Below, piece after piece: positions 26,010 to 36,853 of a stretch of 64,000 bases of DNA. Location: the NCBI GenBank assembly GCA_001643675.2, contig LSRY02000046.1, positions 730,034 to 794,033 on the forward strand, given 5' to 3'. Each line of letters opens with the position of its first letter. Positions within the stretch are counted from its first letter, which is position 1. Source of the DNA: Monocercomonoides exilis. Taxonomy: Eukaryota > Preaxostyla > Oxymonadida > Polymastigidae. The notes beneath the pieces are model-generated. The model made no database searches and was not told the origin of the DNA. It saw only the letters and a program-made list of their open reading frames with translations. Made by a program: the position numbers and the translations under genes.

Positions 26010-28773
26010 TTATTCCCTTCTTCTCCCGTGCATTTGAAATTCTTCTTCACTTTCACCTGGCCCGCTGTTCTGCTCCTCCTCGTCCCACGTCTTCCTCCTT
26101 CTTCTCTTTTCGTTTTCTTCTTCCTCCTTCTCATTCTCTTCAAATGCTTCTTCTTCTTTTACTTCTTCTTCTTCATTCTTTCGACTTTTCCCTCTCTTTC
26201 CTCTTCTTTCCTCTTCCTCTTCCTCTTCCTTGTCACTTTCGAAATCTTCCTCTTTCTTCGCTTTGGGTCTTATTTTAATGCTAACTTTCTTCTTTGCCTC
26301 TTTCACATCTTCTGCTTCCTTTGTCTTTTCTTTCCCTTGCCACAGCAACCTCTTTCTTCGGCTCTGTTTTTTCTCTTCTTCTTCTTTCTTCTTCTTCTCT
26401 TCTGCTTCGATTTCCTTCTGTGTCTTCACATTTTCATTGCCCCAGCCTTCGTCCTCTTCATCATCATCATCTCCTTCTTCTTCTTCTTCACCTCTGTCCT
26501 CATTTCTTGCCTTTCTTGCTTTCTTTCTTCTCTCCCACTGCTCTTCTCTAACATCATCCTCTCCTTCATCATTTCTCTTCGAACGCCTATTAAATCCATC
26601 ATCATCATCGTCGTCATCATCATCATCTCTTCCCTCCTCTTGCTCTTCTTCATACTCATCATCCTTCTTTCCTCTCCCTTCCCTCTCCTTCCTCTCTTCC
26701 TCCTCACTTTTCCCTTTCCCTTTCTTCCCACTCCACCCTTTCCACGACCCCATCCCCCATATCTTCTTCGGCACGCTCTGTGAACTCGGCAGCCCTGGCG
26801 ACTGACTGTCAGGAGAAAAACCAGGCGAAGACGAATGGAACCCCTTTGCAGCGCGAGCGGACGTAGCAGGTGTGGCTGGCGTGGCAGGAGCAGAAGGCGT
26901 GGGAGATTGTGCTGAGCCTCCGTTTTTACGCCAGAAAAACACTTTTGACCCAAAATCGGCTTTGCTTTTCGGTGTGGCGGAGGAAGGTGAGGAAAGTGAG
27001 CCGTAGGGGTCGCTTCCACCAGTTGGCGTGGACAAATACGGAGAATTATCAACTTCATCATCATCATCATCATCATTGGCTCCTGCTCCTGCTGCTGTTC
27101 TGTGTGTGGATTTTCCTTTTGATTTTAATGAGGATTTTTTGGTTGAGTCCACAAATTGATTCTCTTTGGATGCATATTTATCCTTTTTTGTTGATGTTTT
27201 CGGTCTGTCCCAATCATCATCTTCTTCCTCCTCCTCCTCCTCCTCCTCTACATTTCTCATTCTTTCTCTTTCCCTTTCTCTGTTTCTCTGCTTGCTCTGC
27301 CTCTGCCTCTCTCTCCTCAACTGCTCATCTGCATCGTCTTCTTCAAATCCAGCCACATTCGCATCCTTCGCGCTTCCTTGCTTCGCTTTCCCCTTCGAAA
27401 GCCACTTCGCCCCCGTCTGCCAGAGCGACTTCGTAGCAGACACAGACATCGACGTGAGCTTCGAGACACCCGCCGCGGAAACAGAGAGAATCTTGTTCAT
27501 TTTGGAAGACGAGGCAACTTGAGGCGTAGAAGATGAAGGAGAAGACAGAGAGCCATATGGATCGTCGGGATATTCATTAGGTTGCTGTGAATATGAATGT
27601 GTTTTGGATCTTTCCGATGGATAATCCCTGTATTGCTTTCCTTTGGGCGTCTGGCCGGCTCTGGCAGGCACTGGAGACCACTCATCCCTGGCATCACTAT
27701 CTGCATCATCAAATTCTTCTTCTTTGCGGGCGCTTTTATTTCTATTACCTGCCTTTTGAGCTCTTTTCTGACTGTCTTTGGCATTTACTTCCCACTCGCT
27801 GCTGATGTCCTCTTCTTCTTCGCTGTTTTCTTCCTTTTTCGCTTTTTGAGAGCTTTTCAATGTTATTTTCTTGATGGGTTTTGGAGAGCCCGATGCATTT
27901 TGTTTTAAGGCTGTCGAATTAATGCCTTTGGATTTTTGAAGTGCATTAAATGTCAAAGGAGCTTGCTCATCACTGTCTGGCTCTTCACTGTGATCTTCTT
28001 CGTCTTCATCTTCATCCCATCTCTTTTTGCGTGATCTTTGTGGATCGCTTTCATCTTTATCTGAAAGATCGTCATCACTCTTTTCTCGAGTTTTTTTGCT
28101 TTTAAGAGATGTAAGTCGGACAGAAGATTCTTGCTTTTGTTCATGCAGATCAGCTTCCTGAGAATTCTGAGTCATGTACAAAAATGGCTCATCTTCATCA
28201 TCATCAACTTTTTTATCAGTTAACATTGACCCTGGCGAACGTATTTCTTTTTCAATTTTCTCCTGAAGATATTTCTTGTACAATTTTGCTGCTCTGGATT
28301 TGTACTTTTCAGAAACAGATTGTTCACTTTTTTGTGAATTCCATCCATGATTAAAGAAAAATTCGTCTGCCCGCTTATTACCACCCAATTTCAGTGAAAG
28401 GAATTCATTATCCTTAAGAACATCTAGATCGTACGATCTTAATAAGAATTTGTTTGAATGTTTTATATTTAAATCAACTCTTAAAAAAAGAAGCATACCT
28501 CACATAAGAAACCATTGGTCCCAGTGAACGATGAAATGCAGCACATTTGATGCACAAAACAATGCCATATGTTGCAGACATCCAGCCTGTTGTAAAAGCT
28601 CCACAATCAAAGCATCTCTAACCAATGAAATCGACAAAAACAATTTTGTCAGATAATTATGCTGAATGCGCAAAAAGCGTCCGGAATTAATATTATCATA
28701 CCTTATTATCCTGTTGTGCTAATATCGATAAGAGCTGCTCGCGCTGCTCATTCAATTCTTTTGAAATTGACAT
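26010..28773 (-). CDS. Arf GTPase-activating protein with long charged tail
   Basis: Exons on the minus strand are 28773-28702, 28617-28499 and 28437-26010, giving about 872 aa. The N-terminal 130 residues form an ArfGAP domain: zinc finger CFDC-x16-CIKC, the catalytic arginine in [13 protein letters not shown], then [12 protein letters not shown] and [15 protein letters not shown]. Such proteins stimulate GTP hydrolysis by Arf on COPI vesicles at the Golgi. The sequence resembles ARFGAP1 and ARFGAP2/3, and I cannot choose between them. The remaining 740 residues are disordered and strongly acidic or basic, with repeated YGSLSSPSS motifs (two copies, around 27550 and 27000) and a lysine/glutamate-rich C-terminus. 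Known ArfGAP1-type proteins carry lipid-packing (ALPS) motifs. A short segment near 27490-27420 ([25 protein letters not shown]) has the Ser/Thr plus hydrophobic pattern expected of an ALPS helix, but this is only suggestive. Confidence 0.93.
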
Positions 28774-29291
28774 TTTATAAAGAATTGATGATCCGAAACC
28801 ATTTATTTATAAATCATTAAAAGGATTGGTTATTCCCGAGCTTTATATCAATTTTTGATAATAAATATTTTGCGATGAATTGCATAGAATTGAAATGTTT
28901 CGATAATTTTTCATATATAAAATGAGATATATTGAGAATCAAATGAGATGGTTTCACCAATATCTGATTATTTGCACAGACAAGACACAAAGAAAAAACT
29001 TTTTTTTTTGATGGCATATTCTTTATAAAAAAAAAAGAAGTATAATTTTTATCAATTTGATATTTTTCAAATCCAACTTTCGCATTTAATGATGAGAAGA
29101 ATTTTTTTTTATTCGTACAACAGTTTTTGCGATGAATCAACATGAGAGAATTTTTTCTTAAATCTTTCTATTTTTTCAGCACAAATTTGTTAAAGAAGAA
29201 AAACCAATTGTTTGCATACAAAAACAATTTTCAATTAATAAAGTACATTTTTAAGATCAAATTTGTTTTTTATATTTGACCTAACTGCTTT
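28774..29291. promoter_or_regulatory. head-to-head intergenic region
   Basis: 518 bp of AT-rich DNA between the divergent ArfGAP and pseudokinase starts. It must contain both promoters; no specific motif could be assigned. Confidence 0.3.
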
Positions 29292-31664
29292 ATGTCTGAG
29301 AGCGGTTATACGCGAAGTGGAGGCTTTGCTCCACCGGCACCCCCACCACCTCGATTGGATCCTGCTTTTAGTGTTACTTTTCGCACATCTGAGATTTATG
29401 CTTCTTCATCAAACCATCAGCGATGGAAGACTTCGTCATTATTTGATGATGACGACGAAAATGACAATAAAGAACATGAATATGATTCGAGAAGATTAGA
29501 TTCATCTTTTCCAACACAAAGAAAAAAAAGCAAAATCGAGTTAAAAAAAAGTTCTGTTAGAGACAGTGGAACAATTGATGAGATTCATCATTTTGATGTT
29601 AAAACAATAAGAGAAAAATATGGTGCTGATGATTTTGTTGATGATGGTTATAGAACCATTCAAAGATCACAGAAAAAAATCCCTGAGCATTCATCAGGAA
29701 TAAAAAAACAACCTCTCACATTTGAGGCCGAACCTTCTTATACTCTACGAAAAAAACATTCTGATGATATTTTTGATGATGATTTTCGGACAATTAAGCA
29801 AAAACCACAAAAGGCAACACCAGAGAAAGCTTCAACTTCAATTTTTGAAGCATCAAATTTAATGAAAACAACGCAAAGCAATACATTAACAAAGCAAAAA
29901 TCGTCAGCAAAAATATCTGGTGTATTTGACGACGGTGATGATGATTTGATGACTGGGTATGAAGAATTGCCTCCACATTTTATTCCTCCAGGCTTTTACA
30001 CCATTCCTGGAGAAGACGATGAGCACAGACAGGCTCGACTCGAAAGAGCGCGGAGAGAATTCCAGCAGATGCGTGCACAGTCTTTGAAAGAAAGGCGAGA
30101 AGCACAGGAAGAAGAACGGCTCAATCGGATGGAAGAGAAGCGCAAAAAGAAGCAGCAAGAGATGTATGAGCGATATTTGCTGCAAAAGAGGGGGATAAGA
30201 GGAGGAATAGTACAAAGTAATGACTTGGGAAGGCAAACAGATTTGAAAAAAGACGAACTTAAAAAGAAGAAGAAGGAAAAAAAGAAGGAAAAGAAAGAGA
30301 AGAAAGAGAAAAAGAAGAAAGAGAAGCAATCGAAGTTCTTTAAAGAAGAAGATGAACTGAAAAAGAAGGAAAAGGAAAATGAAAGCGACGACAGCAGCAG
30401 CAGCAGTGATAGCGATTCAAATGAAGATTCAACTGGAGAGAAACCAGAGGCCAAAGCAGAAGAAGCTTCAAAAAGCGAAAGAGATGGAGCTAAAACGGGT
30501 ACCTTTTCAAAGCGCGAGGTGGTGGAGTATGCAGTCACAGTGTCCAGAGAAGCAAAGCCTGTGGAAGGCAGACGAGAAGCTAGGCGAGGGGGCATCTACG
30601 ACGACGAGTTTGATGAGGAAGAAGAAGACAACGACGATGACGACGAAGTTGCAGTGCTTGCTGTGCCTTCTGCGGAAGACAGTAAGATTGTGGCGGATGT
30701 GCGGCACGAGCTGAACGAGATGGAGCTTGTGATCGACGAAGACGAGTGTGTTGTCTCAGAGCGTGTGCACGTCTCTCTCAACAGCACTGTCTTTAAAGCA
30801 GACTGGCGCGGCGTCGAGGTCGCCATGAAGCGCTTCTCAGACAGCTACACCAATTTACCTGTCTTTGCACAGGAGCTGTACTTGATGCTGAAGCTGCGGC
30901 ACGACAATGTCCTCCCCATTCTCGGCGCTTCGCTGAACCCGCCTTTCTTCATCACCCCGTTTCTGCCCCGCGGCTCGTTGTATTCGCACCTGCATGAGCC
31001 TCTTGCCTACTCCCAAAAGTTGCTGTGGCCCACAAAGCACAAGTGGATCACGGACATTGCAAATGGCATAGCCTACTTCCATTCATTGAACCCACCCCAG
31101 TTCATCGGCGACCTCCGCTCCTCGCACATTCTGATAGAAAAAGACTGGTCACTTAAAATTGGCGGGTTTGGTTCGCTTCTGCGCATATCGATGATGAATG
31201 CATCGATGGAGAGTCGGAGGAAGAGCAAGCTAGCAGAGTCTTCTTCATCCAGCTCTTCCTCCTCTTCCTCCTCCTCCTCTTCATCTCCTCCTCCTCCTTC
31301 TACTATTTCTATTCTGTCATCTGCAGTCAACATCCCACCGACTGTGCAGATCACACAAGCTGCGTGGGCTCCTCCCGAAGTGCTTGGGCTGCGTGTGCGG
31401 CTGAGCCCGAAAAGCGACGTTTATTCGCTGGGCGTGCTGATGTGGGAGATTGTGACAGAGCAAGAGCCCTTCAAAGGGATGACTGCGAAGGACATCAGAG
31501 AGACAGTCGTGTCGAAGAACCAGAGACCACCTTTTCCGCAGAGCATGGCGTCGGATGTGCCTCCGGAGATTGTGGGGATTATTAGCGATTGCTGGCACCT
31601 GGAGCCAGAGAGGAGGATCACCATTGATGAGGCAAAGAGAAGAATTGCTGCGCTACCTCATTGA
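29292..31664 (+). CDS. TKL-type protein kinase homologue, probable pseudokinase
   Basis: A single 790-aa exon. Residues 1-490 are disordered: a Pro-rich start, DDDF/FDD-containing repeats (DDFVDDGYRTIQ, DDIFDDDFRTIK), a Lys/Glu run (30240-30340) and an acidic run before the kinase fold. The C-terminal kinase domain has the beta-3 lysine (VAMKRF, about 30825), alpha-C (FAQELYLMLKLRHDNVLPILGA), APE-like WAPPEV, DVYSLGVLMWEIVTEQEPF and a final helix CWHLEPERRITIDEA, all typical of the tyrosine kinase-like family. The catalytic loop is IGDLRSSHIL instead of HRDLKSSNIL: the Asp is kept but the metal-binding Asn is His. The DFG motif is GGFG, so the Mg-binding Asp is lost. A poly-Ser/Pro insert sits in the activation segment. 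A scaffold or allosteric role is therefore more likely than catalysis. It is divergently paired with the ArfGAP gene. Confidence 0.88.
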   Translation: MSESGYTRSGGFAPPAPPPPRLDPAFSVTFRTSEIYASSSNHQRWKTSSLFDDDDENDNKEHEYDSRRLDSSFPTQRKKSKIELKKSSVRDSGTIDEIHHFDVKTIREKYGADDFVDDGYRTIQRSQKKIPEHSSGIKKQPLTFEAEPSYTLRKKHSDDIFDDDFRTIKQKPQKATPEKASTSIFEASNLMKTTQSNTLTKQKSSAKISGVFDDGDDDLMTGYEELPPHFIPPGFYTIPGEDDEHRQARLERARREFQQMRAQSLKERREAQEEERLNRMEEKRKKKQQEMYERYLLQKRGIRGGIVQSNDLGRQTDLKKDELKKKKKEKKKEKKEKKEKKKKEKQSKFFKEEDELKKKEKENESDDSSSSSDSDSNEDSTGEKPEAKAEEASKSERDGAKTGTFSKREVVEYAVTVSREAKPVEGRREARRGGIYDDEFDEEEEDNDDDDEVAVLAVPSAEDSKIVADVRHELNEMELVIDEDECVVSERVHVSLNSTVFKADWRGVEVAMKRFSDSYTNLPVFAQELYLMLKLRHDNVLPILGASLNPPFFITPFLPRGSLYSHLHEPLAYSQKLLWPTKHKWITDIANGIAYFHSLNPPQFIGDLRSSHILIEKDWSLKIGGFGSLLRISMMNASMESRRKSKLAESSSSSSSSSSSSSSSSPPPPSTISILSSAVNIPPTVQITQAAWAPPEVLGLRVRLSPKSDVYSLGVLMWEIVTEQEPFKGMTAKDIRETVVSKNQRPPFPQSMASDVPPEIVGIISDCWHLEPERRITIDEAKRRIAALPH

Positions 31665-33005
31665 AGAGAAAAAGGAAAAAATCAATGAGGTGGTTGGAGA
31701 TCATTTTTATTTTGTTTTTTGTTTGTTTCTTTGTTTCTTTGAAAGGCAAACAATTGATTTCTTCGTTGTTGCCTTTGCATTATTCTATTCTCTTGTTTAT
31801 TAAAGCATTCATAATGTTTTTGAACTAACTGTTGTATTTCCTTGTTAACCTTGTTGTGTTTTTAGAATTATGCTTTTTTTATATGTTTGAAATGTTTCCT
31901 TCCTTTTCTTTTCTTTTCTTTTCATTTCATTTTTAATTCTTGATTTTTATTTTTTTTTTTCTATGATTGTAGAGAGCTAATTTTTATAGACGCAATCATT
32001 CACTTCAACTTTGGACACTTCGTTGTTTTTATTGTACTTGACTTTTCTATTTGTTCACTATGGAAAGGTTGTATTATTTTTTTCATTTATTATTTAAAAT
32101 TTTTAACTCAGACAACAACTAACACCAGAAATAGAAAATTCAATTTGTTTAATGAAATTTCATTAAATTTTGTTTAATTTTTTTTTTTATGTTTTCATTT
32201 TTCTGATTTTTTCGAAAATTATGTACCAAAAATTATTCGAATGCGAAAAATGATTATCCAATTTCAAAAAAGAATAAATCAAATTCGGAATACGTTTCAT
32301 TAAAATTAATATGGAAATATTTAAGAGACATTTCAATCATTTCTAATTCATTGTTTCAAGATTTTAAAATTCTCGATTCCACAGGTTAAAAATATTTTTA
32401 ATAAAATATCTTTCGAAAATTTCCTTATCTGGGACAAAATATTTTGCTTCAAGCATTTTCATTGAAAAATTATGCATCAAAGATGAACTTTTTGTGATCA
32501 AAAAATATGTAAAAAATGTGTTTATTTTTTGGAAAATATGTGAGGTCACAAAACATTTTGTGATTATATCAATGATGTTTGTTTACAATTATGAAAATCC
32601 AATTTATTTTGAAATTTGATAAAATTTTAAAAAGTTTTAAGTGAAACTTTTTTTCTTGCTTTGTGCATAAAAAGCTTGAAAGTCCGTATTTTCCTCCATC
32701 TAAAAATTTATTGATTTTTTTAATTTCTCAGATAACAATAAATTTTCTACATGCACTCACTATTTTTCACATAAATGAAAATTGTCATGTTGCTCAATGT
32801 TTATTTTCATTCCGGTGAAATTTTGTGTAAGGAAATAAAATTTTGATAAAAATTTGAGATTATCATAAAAAAATGAAATAAAAGCCGAACGAAGTTTTCA
32901 AAAAAATTTTTTTATCATAATTTTTGTCAAATTCAACTCATTCTCCTATTTTATCAAACATGTTTCATTTCAAAGAAACAATTTTTTTTTCATTTGGGTG
33001 TGAAA
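31665..33005. other. AT-rich intergenic DNA
   Basis: Noncoding AT-rich DNA between the pseudokinase and the inverted-repeat element. Positions about 32540-32705 resemble 35460-35630 inside the element at roughly two-thirds identity by eye, suggesting an older repeat. No gene was seen. Confidence 0.5.
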
Positions 33006-33186
33006 AATATTCAAAAACAGAGAACTTATAAATTAAATAATATAATTTTGTGCTTTCAATAATAAAAAAATATTTTTCTTTGAACTGGTTATTGGTTGAG
33101 CGTCGGAAAGTGCTTTGAGTCAACTTTTTGATGGGACTATTTCGCTCACACTCTATACAAAATAACTGTCGATCTATCCAAAAATG
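33006..33186 (+). repeat. left terminal inverted repeat
   Basis: 181 bp matching the reverse complement of 36293-36473 almost perfectly. It includes the GC-richer core TTGGTTGAGCGTCGGAAAG. Confidence 0.92.
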
Positions 33187-34079
33187 TTGATCGAATCTTC
33201 AATTGTTTATTTAATAATCTTTTATTTGTTGTCTAAACAGGATATAATCACATCGAAAACAATCACGTTCGTTAATAGTCACATTTTTCGATGCACACAC
33301 ATTTTTAGCTCATTTTTCATTCATTTTCCATTGCAAATAATCGAAGGTCTGAAAATGAATAGCAACATTTTTCATTATTGTGCGTGGTTCAATCAATGAA
33401 AAATCGATTATTTAATTGAAAATTTCAGTTTTTCTCAATATTCAAAATGTACTCAAATATGTCAAAATAATGTGTATTTAAGAAAAAAATTAATTTCGCA
33501 AGTGAAAAATGCGTTTAAATGAAGAATTTTCAAAAAAACAATAATTTGATCCAAAATTAATAAAGTAATTAATTAATTTTTATTTTTATTTTTTTTTTTT
33601 TATGTGAAAAGCAGCATCGTATATTATTTCAATCGGATAAAGTCACAAAAAGTTGTGCAAAAATCAATGTGATTTTTTCCGATTCAGACTGTATTTATTT
33701 ATTTATTAAAATAATGATTATTTTGAAACATTTAAAACTGGCAGTTCCTATTTCGTTATTTATTAATGAGCATAATTTATTTATAAGATGCTCGAACAAT
33801 TTTAAAAAAAACTTTCAATCACTCAGAATGTTCCAACAGCAGAAGAATGTTGTGTAAGTCCAGATTTGATGCAATTCACTTATTTACTGAAAGATAGTAT
33901 TCAAAGTGTTGTTTGCATGAAAGCTTTATTAAAGAAAAAAGAAACTGAAGCACACAAAAGTTGACAAATACGAGAAGCTAATGATTTGAAATGAAAAGTA
34001 ACAAAAAACTGTACACTCCAGCTTCGTTTGAAAAAATGAAAAAAGCTTGAATATTTGTTTCATATTCATGGTCAAGCAA

Positions 34080-34925
34080 AGAAAGAGTCATGGAAGGTGA
34101 AAGAATGATTGCTCAGGACAATGATAATCTCCAGATATTTATCAAAATTGCATATATGTGGGATATTACACAATTTTTTTAAAAAAGAGAAAAAAAAAGA
34201 TTGTTGATAACGAAACTTTGAATCAGATAGTTTGAGAAAAAATGAAACTTAACACGCTTAAAACTTTGAGAAAAGTTGTTCATGAAATGGCAAATGCAAG
34301 CCATTCTATTGGGAAATCTTCGGTTCATTAAATAATGACAGAAAGCAACAGCGAGGTTCACAAGCTCACATAATTTTCTTTTCAGAGAATAGCCGTGCGA
34401 CTATCAACAAAAAAAAACTGAGGAAAACTAACTGTGAAGAATAAACTTTGATGAAAGACTTATCAAGTGATTACGAGAAAGTGCTGTTTCTTTTTTTATT
34501 GACGAGACTTCTTGGAACAAAAGCTGCATCAGACAGTACAATTGGTCGGAAAGTGAGGATAAAGTGCTGGCTCCTCCTTTTCATTTGTTTCAATCTATTA
34601 CTGCCATCACTTCAATCTCAATGAACGGAATACGATATACAGAAGTTGTTCGAAGATCAATTATCAAAAAATGTTTGAAGTTTATTTGAAAAGATTATTG
34701 TTATCAATCAAAAAATTTTTCACATCAGAAATAGTCACGGACAATGCATCCATTCATCATGTGAATTCAAATAAAATTCTTATGTTATCAAAACATTAAG
34801 TTCTCTTTCAATTCGCTTTCTCTCCAAATATCAATTTAATCGAAAATGCTTTTCGCATCGGGATTGTTCTTTTTGAAAAGTCGCGAATGTTCAATATATG
34901 GTTAGGAAATAAATTGAACCTTATT
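34080..34925 (+). pseudogene. decayed Tc1/mariner-like transposase
   Basis: Short stretches in shifting frames recall the family: a helix-turn-helix near 34255-34340 (KTLRKVVHEMANASHSIG), the first catalytic Asp in FIDETSW (about 34495), the second in VTDNASIHHV (about 34735), and the Glu in SPNINLIENAF (about 34825). The order and approximate spacing fit a DDE transposase of the Tc1/mariner superfamily. Several in-frame stops and frame changes show that it is not functional. Confidence 0.75.
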
Positions 34926-36292
34926 TGATCATTTTTTTCAATAAAACTTTCACACTTTTAACTTTTCCAATTAGAATATTCAAGCATATTTGTAGTGAGA
35001 TATGAACATTAAAGAGAAATTCCACAGATGAATTGTGAAAACAGACCAAAAAACGTTTCGATTTAAAAACCAATATATGAAACATTAGTGATATTTCGAA
35101 AAGAATAACCCATTGAGAAAGCCAAAATTGAAATGGAAAGATAAGTTTCATTTCATATCAATGAAACTTCTTTCTTTTCAGAAAATTGCAGTATGCATTA
35201 CAAAAAAAAAAAAAAAAAAACAATCATGAATGCAAGAAAAAAAAAGAAAGAAAAAAGAAAAACGATAAAAGTACTTTTTTTCAAGAGAAAAAAGGTGTGA
35301 AATATTCTACTCATGTCATTTTGTTTATTTCAATAAAATCATTTTTAACATGGGGAAAAGTATAATTCAACAGGCATTTTTATAGAAAAATTATATCCTT
35401 TTGATTATCTTTCTGTTTTCATAAAATATCAACAAAATAATTTCGTTTTTTGAAATACGTTTGAGACCATAAAATAGTGTGTGATGATGTCATTGATACA
35501 TGCAAACAGAATTGAAAAGACAAATAATTTTTTAATTTGAGAAAATTTCACAAAGTTAAGAGTGAAACAATGATTTGTTTCTTCATACAAAAAAAGCTTG
35601 ATAGTTCATATTTTCCACTTCATCCTCTAAATTCACAAATTATGGAAAAGAAATAGTTTCAATCATTGTTTCTATTCATTTTTTTTTGATGAAAAAATAT
35701 TGATTGAATAAAAAAGGAAAATGATATAAAAATCACAATGTTTCAAATTACTCTATTTATTGATTTTTTCTTGTCAAACATATTCGAATGAAAAAATATT
35801 TTCACAATAATCTTGATTGTTTTAATAATTTTTTTTGTCAAAAAATATGAATGTCAAAAATCAAACCAACTTACATCTTTGTTTCTGCAAATTAACCAAG
35901 AATAACAAAAAATTCATGATTTTGAAGCTTCAATTCAATTTTGTTACAAAAAAGACAATAAGTTACTAGATGATTGTCCTTTCCAAACAGAAAAGTTTGA
36001 AACAAAACAAAATAGATATTTGATAATTTCCTGTTCGTTGAAACTGAAGGTTTTCGAAAGATCAAGAAATAAGAATTTGAAATATTATTAATATTCCAAC
36101 ACAAAGAAACAACCAAAATAAAATGAAAATAAGGATGCAATGAATTTATTTTCGAAAATAGTATCTCAAATGTTTATCATTCTTGAGGAACAATTCCAAA
36201 GAAACCACTTTATTGAGTCTTCTGCTTTTGTTATTATCCTCTTTTTATAATTTGTCTGAAAATGTTTTTCAATCAAACGGTATGATCAACAT

Positions 36293-36473
36293 CATTTTTG
36301 GACAGATCGACAGTTATTTTGTATAGAGTGTGAGCGAAATAGTCCCATCAAAAAGTTGACTCAAAGCACTTTCCGACGCTCAACCAATAACCAGTTCAAA
36401 GAAAAATATTTTTTTATTATTGAAAGCACAAAATTATATTATTTAATTTATAAGTTCTCTGTTTTTGAATATT
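36293..36473 (-). repeat. right terminal inverted repeat
   Basis: Reverse complement of 33006-33186. The only mismatch seen is A versus G in GATCTATCC / GATCTGTCC. Confidence 0.92.
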
Positions 36474-36853
36474 CAATATTGGAACTGTATTTATTGCACA
36501 ATAAAAATCTCTATAAAAATATTTTCTATAATGTTAAAAAAAAAAATTGAATTTTCCATACAATTGAGTATGCAAGAGCTTTCATTCCAAAGTATCAAAT
36601 GAAAAATTTTTGATTCTGTACATTAGTATATTCATAGAGTACAAAACAAAGATTGATTTTTTTTAAATACTTTTTTTATCTAATTGATCAGCGATAAAAA
36701 ATGAATCTCACATATTTTCATGTAAAAACTTCAATGAGATGAGTATTTGTGCAGTTGAAGCGATAAATTGCTTTAATAGTCAGTCAAAAATCAAAATTAT
36801 AAACTACTCAATAATCCCAATATAAAATATTCAATTCGAATATCATCCAGTAA
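36474..36853. other. AT-rich upstream region of CDC27
   Basis: 380 bp between the transposon and the CDC27 start, very AT-rich. It presumably contains the CDC27 promoter; no distinct motif was seen. Confidence 0.4.

Larger units (their letters stand above)
33006..36473 (+). mobile_element. 3.47-kb DNA transposon with 181-bp terminal inverted repeats
   Basis: The two ends are inverted copies of each other for 181 bp (33006-33186 and 36293-36473), with a single mismatch found by eye. Both ends begin AATATTCAAAAACAGAG, so a TA dinucleotide flanks the TTCAAAAACAG ends (33008-33009 and 36470-36471). This is consistent with the TA target duplication of Tc1/mariner elements, though the palindromic AATATT prevents certainty. 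Inside, plus-strand fragments of a DDE transposase (34080-34925) are broken by stops and frame changes. The rest is AT-rich filler. The copy cannot make an intact transposase, so it is non-autonomous. Confidence 0.85.
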
